This document shows positions 39,192 through 47,690 of a stretch of DNA of 64,000 bases, piece after piece. The notes under the pieces are model-generated. The model searched no databases, was not told the DNA's origin, and saw nothing but the letters and a program-made list of their open reading frames with translations. The stretch's first letter is position 1. The number at the start of each line of letters is the position of its first letter. The translations under genes were made by a program, and so were the position numbers. This stretch comes from Streptomyces roseolilacinus (GTDB lineage Bacteria; Actinomycetota; Actinomycetes; Streptomycetales; Streptomycetaceae), in NCBI RefSeq assembly GCF_014649335.1, contig NZ_BMSV01000001.1, positions 744,001 through 808,000 of the forward strand, read 5' to 3'.

Positions 39192-39356
39192 TCAGCGCGT
39201 TTCGCGGTGCGCAGTGTGCGCGTTGCAGCGCGGGCAGTGCTTCTTCATCTCAAGACGGTCCGGGTTGTTACGCCGGTTCTTCTTGGTGATGTAGTTCCGC
39301 TCCTTGCACTCCACGCAGGCCAGCGTGATCTTCGGGCGGACGTCGGTGGCAGCCAC
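39192..39356 (-). CDS. rpmG: 50S ribosomal protein L33
   Basis: The 54-residue protein has the L33 sequence [20 protein letters not shown] and the zinc pairs CVEC and CPRC, so it is the zinc-binding (C+) form. Streptomyces usually carry a zinc-free copy elsewhere under Zur control. The GTG start follows AAGGAG. tRNA-Met lies 89 bases upstream on the same strand. Confidence 0.96.
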   Translation of the reverse strand: MAATDVRPKITLACVECKERNYITKKNRRNNPDRLEMKKHCPRCNAHTAHRETR

Positions 39357-39445
39357 GTGAGTGCTCCTTGACGGACGGATGGACGGATGGAACGCATAAA
39401 AGAGTAGCCGATCGAAGGACCGACCCCACAATCGGCTACCAGGAG

Positions 39446-39518
39446 TAGCGGTGACCGGACTTGAACCGGTGACACAGCGATTATGAGCCGCTTGCTCTAC
39501 CGACTGAGCTACACCGCT
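39446..39518 (-). tRNA. tRNA-Met (elongator, anticodon CAT)
   Basis: The 73-base gene has acceptor AGCGGTG/CACCGCT, D arm GCTCAGTCGGTAGAGC, anticodon loop CTCATAA (CAT) and a normal T arm. The A-T start of the acceptor and D-arm sequence fit the elongator form, not the initiator. The CCA end is not encoded. Confidence 0.95.
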
Positions 39519-39565
39519 TTGATGTATGGATCCCCTCACCCGAAGGTGAGGGTCCCCTACACCAG

Positions 39566-39638
39566 AGCCCCAATACGGAATCGAACCGTAGACCTTCTCC
39601 TTACCATGGAGACGCTCTGCCGACTGAGCTATTGGGGC
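39566..39638 (-). tRNA. tRNA-Thr (anticodon GGT)
   Basis: The 73-base gene has acceptor GCCCCAA/TTGGGGC, D arm GCTCAGTCGGCAGAGC, anticodon loop ATGGTAA (GGT) and T arm ACGGTTCGATTCCGT. It lies 47 bases before tRNA-Met and is probably co-transcribed with it and rpmG. The CCA end is not encoded. Confidence 0.96.
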
Positions 39639-39986
39639 GAGCGATGAAGACATTACACGGTCTGCGGCCGTTCACCCAAATCCGTTTGGCCGGGCCCGCG
39701 GGCCGCCCCGGCAACGGCCCCCGGACGGCCCCGTGAGCGACCCTCCGAAGGCCCCGCGAGCGGTCACTCGAAGGTCCCCGGACGGCGCCCGGACGACCTC
39801 CGCGCGAGGTCGCCGCCCGCGCGCCCGACGCCCGGCCGCCGGCCTTCGGCCCCTCCCGCCCCACACCCGGTACGACTATTTCGCTCCTCCCCGAAGCCCG
39901 GACGGCGGCGCCCTAGGCTCGGCTCACGCCGCGCGCCCTCGCCCCGCACCCGCCCCGCACGGCCTCGTGACCTCCCCGGGAGCCCG
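39639..39986. other. Intergenic region without a supported gene
   Basis: The 348-base gap between tRNA-Thr and the amidohydrolase gene is GC-rich with repeats of CCCCGGACGG-like words. It must contain the divergent promoters of both units, but no clear -35/-10 pair stands out. GGGAG before the ATG at 39987 is the only clear signal. Confidence 0.5.
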
Positions 39987-41219
39987 ATGTCCTCCGACAG
40001 CCAGCAGCCGCGGCCACCCGAGGGCGCGACCACCGACACCACCGCGCTGCTGCTGTGCGGCGCCCGCCTCACCGACGGGCGGACCGTCGACGTACGGCTC
40101 AGCGGCGGGCGGATCGAGGCCGTCGGCACACCCGGCAGCCTCGGCTCCCACGGCGCCCGCGTCGACCTCGCCGGGTACCTCCTGCTGCCGGCCCCCGCCG
40201 AGCCGCACGCCCACGCCGACACGGCGCTCGGCGGCGACGCGGCCGGCCCCGTCTCGTACGCCGCCGAGGACGTCCAGCGGCGCGCCACGGAGGCCGCGCT
40301 GCTCCAGCTGGGCCACGGGGCGACGGCGCTGCGCGCGCACGTGCGGATCGGGGACGTCCAGGGGCTGGCGCCGCTGGAGGCCGTCCTGCAGGCACGGCGC
40401 TCGCTGCGCGGGCTGGCCGACCTGACGACGGTGGCGGTGCCCCGGCTGCTGACGGGCGTGGCGGGGGCGGACGGGCTGGCGATGCTGCGGGACGCGGTGA
40501 AGATGGGCGCGTCGGTGGTGGGCGGCTGCCCGGACCTCGACCCGGACCCGGCGGGGTACGCGGAGGCGGTGCTGGAGGTGGCGGCGGAGCACGGCCGCCC
40601 CGTGGACCTGCACACGGACGGTGACGACCCGGCGCGGCTGGCGCGGCTGGCGGCGATGGCGGGCGGGCTGCGGCCGGGGGTGGCGATCGGCCCGTGCGGG
40701 GCGCTGGCGCGGCTGCCGGTGGACGCGCGGTCGCGGGTGGCGGACCGGCTGGCGGCGGCCGGGGTGACGGTGACCTGCCTGCCGCAGGGCGGGTGCGCGG
40801 GCACGGAGGTGCGGGGCGTGGCGCCGGTGCGGCTGCTGCGGTCGGCGGGTGTGCGGGTCGCGGCGGGCAGCGGCGCGCTGCGCGACCTGGCGAACCCGGT
40901 GGGGCGCGGCGACCCGCTGGAGGCGGCGTACCTGCTGGTCTCGCAGGGCGGGCTGCGGCCGGCGGAGGCGTACGGGGCGGTCAGCGAGGCCGCGCGGGAG
41001 GCGATGGGGCTGCCGCCGGTGCGGGTGGAGGCGGGGTTCCCGGCGGAGCTGCTGGCGGTGCGCGGGGAGCGGCTGGCGGGGGTGCTGTCGCTGGCGTACA
41101 GCCGGATCGTGGTGCACCGGGGGCGGGTGGTGGCGCGCACGAGTGCGGTGCGGGAGTACTGCGACTCGGCGGCGGCGCTGGAACTGCCGCGACAGGTCCG
41201 GCCGGACGCACGTCCGTGA
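39987..41219 (+). CDS. Amidohydrolase (cytosine deaminase-like)
   Basis: The 410-residue protein belongs to the metal-dependent amidohydrolase superfamily. The start of the barrel carries a metal motif PAPAEPHAHADTAL, later parts read VDLHTDG and CLPQGGCAG, and a C-terminal domain ends LSLAYSRIVVHRGRVVART. The order fits cytosine deaminase-like members that hydrolyse amino-pyrimidines or related rings. The HAHAD motif supplies two ligands; the third His and the Asp are not obvious, so activity is uncertain. Confidence 0.75.
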   Translation: MSSDSQQPRPPEGATTDTTALLLCGARLTDGRTVDVRLSGGRIEAVGTPGSLGSHGARVDLAGYLLLPAPAEPHAHADTALGGDAAGPVSYAAEDVQRRATEAALLQLGHGATALRAHVRIGDVQGLAPLEAVLQARRSLRGLADLTTVAVPRLLTGVAGADGLAMLRDAVKMGASVVGGCPDLDPDPAGYAEAVLEVAAEHGRPVDLHTDGDDPARLARLAAMAGGLRPGVAIGPCGALARLPVDARSRVADRLAAAGVTVTCLPQGGCAGTEVRGVAPVRLLRSAGVRVAAGSGALRDLANPVGRGDPLEAAYLLVSQGGLRPAEAYGAVSEAAREAMGLPPVRVEAGFPAELLAVRGERLAGVLSLAYSRIVVHRGRVVARTSAVREYCDSAAALELPRQVRPDARP

Positions 41220-41253
41220 GCGCTTCGCGCGCGCGGGCCGTACGGTCGTGAGC

Positions 41254-41910
41254 ATGCGCATTGTCATCGCTGGAGGACACGGTCGGATCGCGCGGCGCCT
41301 GGAGCGCCTGCTGACGGCGGCCGGACACGAGGTCGGGGGCATCATCCGGAAGCTGGAGCAGGCGGACGCCCTGCGCGAGGCGGGCGCCGAACCGGTGGTC
41401 CTGGACATGGAGTCGGCGTCCCTGGAGATGGTCGCGGCGGTCCTGCAGGGGGCGGACGCGGCGGTCTTCGCGGCGGGCGCGGGGCCGGGCAGCGGAGCGG
41501 CACGCAAGGAGACGGTGGACCGGGACGCGGCGATCCTGTTCGCCGACGCGGCGGAGCGGGCGGGGGTGCGGCGGCACCTGGTGGTGTCCTCGATGGGCGC
41601 GGACCCGGCGCACGAGGGCGACGAGGTGTTCGACGCGTACCTGCGCGCGAAGGGCGCCGCGGACGCCCACGTACGCGGCAAGGACACCCTGGACTGGACG
41701 ATCCTGCGCCCGGGCATGCTGACGGACGACGCGGGCACGGGCCTGGTCCGCCTGGAGGCGTCCACGGGCCGCGGCCCGATCCCCCGCGACGACGTGGCGG
41801 CGGTCCTGGCCGAGCTCCTGGAGACCCCGGCGACGGCGGGCCTGACCCTGGAACTCGTCTCGGGCCAGACCCCGATCCCGGTGGCGGTGAGAGCCGTGGC
41901 CGGCAACTGA
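41254..41910 (+). CDS. NAD(P)-binding atypical SDR protein
   Basis: The 218-residue protein starts with a Rossmann motif IAGGHGRIARRLERLLTAAG and continues AVFAAGAGPGSGAARKETVD, HLVVSSMGADP and LDWTILRPGMLTDDAGTG. These are hallmarks of the atypical-5 SDR family, which bind NAD(P) but usually lack the classical active site. The specific function is unknown. The ATG lies 34 bases after the amidohydrolase stop, so they may share a transcript. Confidence 0.85.
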   Translation: MRIVIAGGHGRIARRLERLLTAAGHEVGGIIRKLEQADALREAGAEPVVLDMESASLEMVAAVLQGADAAVFAAGAGPGSGAARKETVDRDAAILFADAAERAGVRRHLVVSSMGADPAHEGDEVFDAYLRAKGAADAHVRGKDTLDWTILRPGMLTDDAGTGLVRLEASTGRGPIPRDDVAAVLAELLETPATAGLTLELVSGQTPIPVAVRAVAGN

Positions 41911-42054
41911 CCGACGCCTTCCCGGTCCCGGGCGGCGACCGCCGTTTGTGGCTCGAACGAGCGCCAAGAGCTCCGGCATAGTGAAGCGGCTGGGGCTCTG
42001 TCAGTGGCGTCTGATGAGATGGGTCTGCTCGCACTCGGGGAGGTAGCGCAGACC

Positions 42055-43458
42055 ATGGACGGATGCGATGTGATCCGCAGGATCGGGGAGCTGAAGCCGG
42101 CTCAGCGGCGCACGGGCCAAGCGCTGCATCGCCCGATCCTGGCGCTGTGGGCCATCGGTCAGGCGGCGCAAGGCAAGCCCCGACAGCAGCGCTGGTCGGA
42201 AGTGAGGGAGGCCGTGGGGCCTCTGCTGGTCTCGTACGCGGGTGCGAGTGATGGTCAGCAGGCGGTGCTGTACCCCTTCTGGGCCTTGCAGCGTGATGCC
42301 CTTTGGGAGGTTGAGGGCTCTGAGGAGCTGACCATGACGAGTGAGGGACGCCGACCTCAGGCGTCGTCCCTCGACGCGACGAACCCCCTCGCGGGGCTAC
42401 CGAAGCAGGTCTACGACGCTGTGGAGGGAGACCCCGCGCTGGCGGCTTGGGCCATAAGCGTCCTGTTGCTGAGGTTCTTCACCCCGGTGCCTGCCGGACT
42501 CTTGGAGGATCTAGGCGTGACGGAGTTGGTGGCGGGGCGCGAGGCGGCGGCACTGCGTCCGCTCGTGGGCGAGAAGTACCGGGACCGCAAGGCCATCGCC
42601 GATGCGTACGGCGGTAATCGCGTCCGTGGGATCACTCCCCTGGCGGACGGTCTCCTGACGGTCTTTTCGGACGACAAGGGGCCGTATGCGGACGGGCGCA
42701 TACCCGAGACGAACTGGATCGCCTACACCGGTGACGGGCTATCGGGTGATCAGAAGTTGGTTGGGGGCAACCGCTCCATGTCCGTGTACCAGGAGGAGCA
42801 GAAGGCGCTGCGGTATTGGCACAGGCCGTACGGGGGCCTTTGGACGTTCGAGACGTGGGCAGTGATCGTCCAGCGGTGGCGGCGCTGGGGTCGTGGAGAG
42901 GACGGCCTGCAACGGCGCGAGTACGTGTGGGTGCTGGCCCCAGTCCCCTCTCCGCTCCGGGAGGACTGGCCGAGCGAGGTCATCGAGGCACTCGCAGAGG
43001 ATGGGGGGCGGCTCCACGACAGCTCGGTCGACGACATTTCGTTCGCCGCGGGTATCGAGTCGGGAACCAAGCAGCTCGACGACCGCGAGAGGTACAAGCG
43101 CTTGACGAAGGCAGCCCAAAGGCTGGCGGCCGGCCGCAACCAGCGTTCGACCCTCACGAGGGTTGAACGCTTCCTGCGCTCACCCGCCGCTAGGGAAGCA
43201 GTGATTCTGCGCAGTGGCGGCCGGTGCGAGAACCCGTCCTGCCTGGGTCACCCGCTGGAGCGTACGGACACGGACGCGCCCCTCCTCGAAGTGGACCACG
43301 TAAAGGACCTCGCGCGCGGAGGGCCGGACACTCCGGAAGCAATGATCGCCCTCTGCCCGAATTGCCACGCGCTGAAGACCCGTGGCAGAGGACGTCACCA
43401 GCTCCAGCGGGCGCTGCTGGAGGAGGCCCGCCGCCGCCACAAGGCATTTGTGCAGTGA
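42055..43458 (+). CDS. ScoMcrA-like type IV (modification-dependent) restriction endonuclease
   Basis: The product of about 467 residues has three domains. The N-terminal part (HRPILALWAIGQAAQG, PFWALQRDALWEVEG) matches DNA sulfur-binding domains of phosphorothioate-dependent enzymes, with His25-Arg26-Pro27 where sulfur is contacted. The middle part (NWIAYTGDGLSGDQKLVGGN, about residues 220-240, to LWTFETWAVI) matches SRA/YDG domains that read methylcytosine. The C-terminal HNH nuclease carries VDHVKDLARGG (His415), CPNCHALK (Asn436, His438) and four Zn cysteines. ScoMcrA (SCO4631) of S. coelicolor has this architecture and cleaves near modified sites. The start at 42055 follows GGGGAGGT; GTG 42004 is possible. 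Confidence 0.85.
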   Translation: MDGCDVIRRIGELKPAQRRTGQALHRPILALWAIGQAAQGKPRQQRWSEVREAVGPLLVSYAGASDGQQAVLYPFWALQRDALWEVEGSEELTMTSEGRRPQASSLDATNPLAGLPKQVYDAVEGDPALAAWAISVLLLRFFTPVPAGLLEDLGVTELVAGREAAALRPLVGEKYRDRKAIADAYGGNRVRGITPLADGLLTVFSDDKGPYADGRIPETNWIAYTGDGLSGDQKLVGGNRSMSVYQEEQKALRYWHRPYGGLWTFETWAVIVQRWRRWGRGEDGLQRREYVWVLAPVPSPLREDWPSEVIEALAEDGGRLHDSSVDDISFAAGIESGTKQLDDRERYKRLTKAAQRLAAGRNQRSTLTRVERFLRSPAAREAVILRSGGRCENPSCLGHPLERTDTDAPLLEVDHVKDLARGGPDTPEAMIALCPNCHALKTRGRGRHQLQRALLEEARRRHKAFVQ

Positions 43459-43786
43459 CCCCTCGGGGCGGCGGCGCCTGCCCATGACGGGCTCCGTCGT
43501 TCCGCGCACCTCGAACGCCAGACCATCAGCCCCACGGCCAGAGATCCGTCAGCTCTCGATGACGCATTTCTCGGCCGTGACGCGGAAGAGAAGTTCCAGG
43601 TCAGCCGCCAAGCGTGGGCCTGGACTTACCTTTGCCGTCTAGTCGTTTCTGCCACTGAACGCTCGATCGGTGAGCACATGCCTGCTATCCCGCAGGCCGG
43701 AGCAAGAAGCGCAGGGACGGAAGAGCAAGTCGTTACAAGCCATCCATGTATGAACCTCTGGCCTCTCGATGACCAGAGAGCGCTCA
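43459..43786. other. Intergenic gap without a supported gene
   Basis: The 328-base gap between the nuclease and the deaminase is lower in GC than its surroundings. It contains no frame with domain-like sequence, no tRNA and no clear terminator. It lies between convergent genes. Confidence 0.5.
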
Positions 43787-44239
43787 TCAGTCGAGCAAGT
43801 GCCCGTTGATCTGGCGAGCAGCCCCGGCTAGCTCGGGTAGCTCTATCACGGTCACGTCGTTGGCACGCAGAATTTCCACACCTACGCAGTCGCCGACAAA
43901 AAGAGCTGGCTCTCGCCAAGCGATGACAACCCGCCGGATACCGGAACGCAAGATCAATTCGGTACAGGTGACTGGGCTTGATTTGCGTTCCGAGCAGGGC
44001 TCCAAGGTGCTGTAGAGCGTGACGTCGGATAGTGACTCGACACGTCCTGAGAGCTTAGCCAGCGCTGATTCCTCAGCATGGGTGTGCAACCCAGTCTCGC
44101 GTGAATATCCGTTTGCAACCTCATTGCCGTCGGTATCAACAATCACCGCGCCCACTGAAAAAGCACTGTCGGCGGGCGGGCAGCGGCGGGACAGGTCGAT
44201 GGCCTTCTGCATCCAGGCGTGGTCGTCCAGCTTGGTCAT
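43787..44239 (-). CDS. RibD-like cytidine/deoxycytidylate deaminase domain protein
   Basis: The 150-residue protein has the zinc deaminase signature: HAEESAL (HAE) and EPCSERKSSPVTC, with a longer spacing between the two cysteines than usual. It resembles the deaminase half of RibD. It starts within the stop of the reductase-domain gene (ATGA overlap), so both are made together. Their natural substrate is probably a pyrimidine, perhaps pteridine- or riboflavin-like, but this is not established. Base composition is lower in GC than the core genes. Confidence 0.78.
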   Translation of the reverse strand: MTKLDDHAWMQKAIDLSRRCPPADSAFSVGAVIVDTDGNEVANGYSRETGLHTHAEESALAKLSGRVESLSDVTLYSTLEPCSERKSSPVTCTELILRSGIRRVVIAWREPALFVGDCVGVEILRANDVTVIELPELAGAARQINGHLLD

Positions 44240-44919
44240 GCCTGGCTCTCCTGCTTCGGGAGGTAGCGGAGGAGGACGACGTCGCCGACGGTGGTCGCCT
44301 CCGCGAGGCGCATGCGGCGCGTCGAGCCGCCGGGGTACTCCGCGGGGTGCAGGAAGCGTGGGGCGTCGCCGTCGCCGACCACCAGCGGGGCGATGGCGAG
44401 GTGGATCTCGTCGGCGAGGCCCTGCGACAGGAAGGCCGTGTGGATCTGGCCGCCGCCCTCCACCATCAGGCGCTCGATTCCGCGCCGGCCGAGGTCGTCG
44501 AGCATCGCGCCGAAGTCGACCGTGGGCCCCAGGGACACGACGTCGGCCAGGCCGCGCAGGCGCTCGCTGAGCTTCTCGTAACCGTCGTCCGTCGTGTAGG
44601 CGACCTTGTCGCCGCCGTGGTGCCAGAACTTCAGGCCGCGGTCGAGGTCGCCGCTGCCGGACACCGTGACCTTGAGGGGGTAGGCGGGCTTGCCCGCCGC
44701 CACCCGGGCGGCACGGCGTTCCTCGCTGTTGACGAGGAGCCGCGGGTTGTCGGCGCGCATCGTGCCGGCGCCGATGAGGATGGCGTCGGATTCGGCGCGG
44801 ACCTGGTCGACGCGGTCGAAGTCCTCGCTGTTGCTGAGGAGGAGCCGCTCGGTGCTGGTGTCGTCGATGTGTCCATCGATCGACGTCGCCACGCTCAGCA
44901 GCACGTACGGACGGGGCAC
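44236..44919 (-). CDS. RibD C-terminal / dihydrofolate reductase-like reductase
   Basis: The 227-residue protein has the RibD_C sequence signs: LLSVATSIDGHIDD, ILIGAGTMRADNPRLLVNSE and MVEGGGQIHTAFLSQGLADE. These are NADPH-dependent reductases that act on pyrimidine or pteridine intermediates. The GTG start follows AAGGAG. With the deaminase it forms a split RibD-like pair in one operon; a dedicated housekeeping ribD is likely elsewhere. Confidence 0.82.
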   Translation of the reverse strand: MPRPYVLLSVATSIDGHIDDTSTERLLLSNSEDFDRVDQVRAESDAILIGAGTMRADNPRLLVNSEERRAARVAAGKPAYPLKVTVSGSGDLDRGLKFWHHGGDKVAYTTDDGYEKLSERLRGLADVVSLGPTVDFGAMLDDLGRRGIERLMVEGGGQIHTAFLSQGLADEIHLAIAPLVVGDGDAPRFLHPAEYPGGSTRRMRLAEATTVGDVVLLRYLPKQESQA

Positions 44920-44957
44920 GGGGAGTCTCCTTGCTCGCTGGTTGGGTACGACCGGCG

Positions 44958-46403
44958 TCAGGCTTGGCGGAGGACGGCTTCGGTCATGGCGTCCTTGAAC
45001 TCGATCACGCTCGGGACCGTACGCCACTGGTCGAAGGATTCGTCGAGCCGCGCCAGCTCCCGGGAGATGCGCGCCGATCCGGTCTCTTCGCCGATGCTCA
45101 GGGCCTGGAGCCCCACGACGACGGCCTGCTCCACCTCCCTCGCTCCGGCGAGGGCGACCGCCTGGCGAGCCAGGTACACGCCCCGGTCCCGGTGGTAGCC
45201 GGCGGGCAGGCGGCTGATGGCCTGGTGGAACCCCTCGGCGGCGCCCTGGTGGTCCCCGAGGACGGCGAGGCTGTGCGCCCGCTGCACCTCGATGTACGCG
45301 CTGTCGAGCCATACGCCCCACGGGGAACCGGGGTCGGGGTCCATGTTCGCGTGGAGCTCCAGGGCGTGCTCGTACGCTCGCTGCGTCGTCGCGGCGTCCT
45401 TGCGGAGGGCATGACCGTGGGCTCCGTACGTCGCGGCGACGGCGGCCAGGCGGCTCCGGGGGGCGGCCAGGTCCTCCGCCGCCTCCGCGACGTCAACGGC
45501 CTCTATGGCGTCGCGCATGTCGCCGGCGAGCTGGCTGCGGCGGGCGAGGATGTACGTGGTGAGGTCCGAGTCCCCGCACATGTGGGACGCTTCGAGGGCT
45601 TCGTGCATCCAGTGCTGAGCGGCGCGGAAGTCGCCGAGGTCTTGGTACAGCCACCCGCACAGCTCCGCGTACTGCGTCTGCAATTGGAGGAGTTGGCGCC
45701 GGTCGGAGCCGCGGCGGTCCGCGCGGAGTTCCTTGATGGCGGCGATCTGCTGCTGAACCACCGGGATGACGCGGGCGGGGCCGAAGCGGTTGTCGTTGTC
45801 GATCAGCACTCTCCGCGTCGCCTGGAGGAGTTCGATGGGGTTCGCCCCCGAGGTGTGGGCGGCGGCGCGCCGGGGGGAGACGGAAGCAGCGACAGGCGAC
45901 TCGGCAGCCGCGGTGAGGGCCGCACCGGCTCCGAGCGCACCGAGCAGGGACCTACGGGAGAGCGACACGAAGATGATCCTTCCGTCATCGGTACGTACGG
46001 GGACGGACAGTCCCTCCTCTGACGGTGCACGAACGCCGCTCTCACCAGCCATGGCAGCGGGCCGGTTGGCCACATGGGCCCCTTGGTTGGACACATGGGC
46101 TGCGGCCAGGGCCTCAAGGCTGGCGCCCTCCGCCATCCGCTTGTGCAGTCGGATCAGCGATCCGCCGGCTCCCAGCGCTTCGTCGTAGGCGCGGACGAGA
46201 TCGGCCGAAGCGGCCTGGTCGCCACGCTCCACGCGCGCCATGTAGCTGCTGTTGAAGACGATGGTCCTGCCGAGCTTGCCGAGGGATAACCCGCGCTGGT
46301 TCCGCCATGCGCGCATCTCGGCGCCGAGGTAGTGCTGTGGGCTTGCGTGAGGCGTCAAGTCATTGGGCCGCTGTCCCACTCCGTCCTCCCCGATGAGTCC
46401 CAT
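44958..46403 (-). CDS. XRE-type HTH regulator with TPR-like region
   Basis: The product is 481 residues when started at the ATG at 46403. The HTH (YLGAEMRAWRNQRGLSLGKL, then SSYMARVERGD) is followed by a linker with a Tat-like stretch (RRSLLGALGAGAALTAAAES). A long helical repeat region follows (AAQHWMHEALEASHMCGDSD, later AAEGFHQAISRLPAGYHRDR). This architecture is common in Streptomyces regulators. Its start overlaps a triple palindrome (46399-46430), suggesting tight autoregulation, and the start codon itself is uncertain. The split RibD pair follows 38 bases after its stop and could be its target. Confidence 0.8.
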   Translation of the reverse strand: MGLIGEDGVGQRPNDLTPHASPQHYLGAEMRAWRNQRGLSLGKLGRTIVFNSSYMARVERGDQAASADLVRAYDEALGAGGSLIRLHKRMAEGASLEALAAAHVSNQGAHVANRPAAMAGESGVRAPSEEGLSVPVRTDDGRIIFVSLSRRSLLGALGAGAALTAAAESPVAASVSPRRAAAHTSGANPIELLQATRRVLIDNDNRFGPARVIPVVQQQIAAIKELRADRRGSDRRQLLQLQTQYAELCGWLYQDLGDFRAAQHWMHEALEASHMCGDSDLTTYILARRSQLAGDMRDAIEAVDVAEAAEDLAAPRSRLAAVAATYGAHGHALRKDAATTQRAYEHALELHANMDPDPGSPWGVWLDSAYIEVQRAHSLAVLGDHQGAAEGFHQAISRLPAGYHRDRGVYLARQAVALAGAREVEQAVVVGLQALSIGEETGSARISRELARLDESFDQWRTVPSVIEFKDAMTEAVLRQA

Positions 46404-46430
46404 GTGGCTGCCACGTGGCGGCCACATGGG
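46399..46430. promoter_or_regulatory. Three-part palindrome over the XRE-TPR start codon
   Basis: CCCATGTGGC (46399-46408) and GCCACATGGG (46421-46430) are inverted repeats, and between them lies the palindrome GCCACGTGGC (46410-46419). This 32-base symmetric block covers the proposed start codon, so a dimer or tetramer bound here would block the promoter or ribosome access. Confidence 0.7.
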
Positions 46431-46487
46431 ATGTCTGTCGCCCTGCCAACTCCGCACGCTACAAACGATGCAGAGGCGGTTCTCAAC

Positions 46488-46915
46488 CTACCGACGCAGG
46501 TTGGGATACCGCAGCCCGTGCGAGCGAGGGAGGTGGACCGTGATGTGTGACCGATCGCGGAGGTCGACGCCGGTAGCGCGGCTACCGAGGGCCTCCGCCC
46601 CGGCGCCGGCTCGCGCCAGGTCCTGACCGGCCGCCAGCGCCACAACCCGTTCACGAAGTACGTCGGCCTCGCTCTTCGGGCGGCTGATCTCGTCTCGCAG
46701 CTCCGCGATGGCGCCTTCGGTCCCGCCTGTCGAGCGAGAGCGACGGAATCGGGGGTGAGAAGGGTTCCCCTGCTCTGATGCTGACGGTGAGGCCTTCGGT
46801 CTTGAGCCGGCGGATCGCGGCTCGGGCCACCGTGACGGTCACGCCGTAACGGTCTCGGATCTGCGTCGGGGTCGGGGTCGGCAACCACCCGCTGGTGGCG
46901 GACTCCCCCTCAGAT
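46488..46915 (-). pseudogene. Frameshifted GntR-family regulator remnant
   Basis: On the minus strand one frame reads LPTPTPTQIRDRYGVTVTVA, then RAAIRRLKTEGLTVSIRAGE, the winged helix of GntR/KorSA-like regulators. Sequence then continues in another frame as AELRDEISRPKSEADVLRER and stops at 46488. The N-terminus typical of the family is also missing. Two breaks make it non-functional. It probably remains from a mobile element, since KorSA-type regulators belong to pSAM2-like integrative elements. Confidence 0.65.
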
Positions 46916-46920
46916 GTCAC

Positions 46921-47365
46921 CCTGTCCGGCCGTCGACGGCGGCCGTCTCTCCCGCACGGCGCGCGACGGCATGGCCCGGGAGGGCGCCTGCGGAGAGGTG
47001 TGGGCCCGCGCCCGGGAAGACGTCCCCTCCCCCGTCGAGCGGGAAACCGCGCCGGCCTGACAGCCGTATGACCTTCGTCACGCCCCATGTCCAAGCGGCT
47101 CGGCTCCGGCGCAGGATCCGGCTCGTGGCCCAGCGGGCTGGCCACAGCCCAGCCGTCCCTTTTGGGGCTCGCGCGCAATTCCCAAGGGCGACGACGAGGC
47201 AGCCAGCACGAAGACCTCTGCCCGGCTGAACCAGCGGTGGTCCTGGCACCTTCACCGGTCTCCGATCGCCCGCAGATCCCGTCCACGAGCCGTCCACGCA
47301 TGCTGGTAGAGCCCGGGATTCGGCGAGACGAAGCGAGACAGTACGCCGCTCTGGTCCCCGCGCGA
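46921..47365. other. Gap beside tRNA-Tyr without an intact gene
   Basis: The 445-base gap between the GntR remnant and tRNA-Tyr shows only short frames with no domain-like sequence. It may be a scar of an element integrated at the tRNA. I found no integrase and cannot define attachment repeats by eye. Confidence 0.4.
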
Positions 47366-47407
47366 CAAAACGGCCCCTGATCGCGTTTCCGCAGATCAGG
47401 GGCCGTT
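47366..47407 (-). terminator. Terminator after tRNA-Tyr
   Basis: CGGCCCCTGATC (47371-47382) and GATCAGGGGCCG (47394-47405) form a perfect 12-bp stem. Read on the minus strand it is followed by TTTTG, so it ends the tRNA-Tyr transcript. Confidence 0.85.
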
Positions 47408-47416
47408 CACTTCCAG

Positions 47417-47498
47417 TGGCGGCGCCAGGATTCGAACCTGGGTAGGCTAAGCCGACGGATTTACAGTCCGCTCCCATTGGCCACTCGGGCACACCGCC
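47417..47498 (-). tRNA. tRNA-Tyr (anticodon GTA)
   Basis: The 82-base gene has a long variable arm (class II), acceptor GGCGGTG/CGCCGCC with one G-C-adjusted pair, anticodon loop CTGTAAA (GTA) and T arm with GGTTCGAATCC. The CCA end is not encoded. The islet of accessory genes lies immediately downstream on its transcript side, the usual place for integrated elements. Confidence 0.96.
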
Positions 47499-47690
47499 AT
47501 GGGATGTCACCCTGGAGCGTCCCCCTTTCGGCGGTGCTCCCTGGCAACGACGTAAACAATACCCGATCCCCGGGGGTGGTCCGCCACCGGATTTGATCAG
47601 CACTCGGGGCGGGTGGGGGTGGCTAGGCTTGGGGTGGCGGTCGGCGCTGGGCCGCCGCTCTCCACCACCCGATGCAAGGAGCCACAGGAC

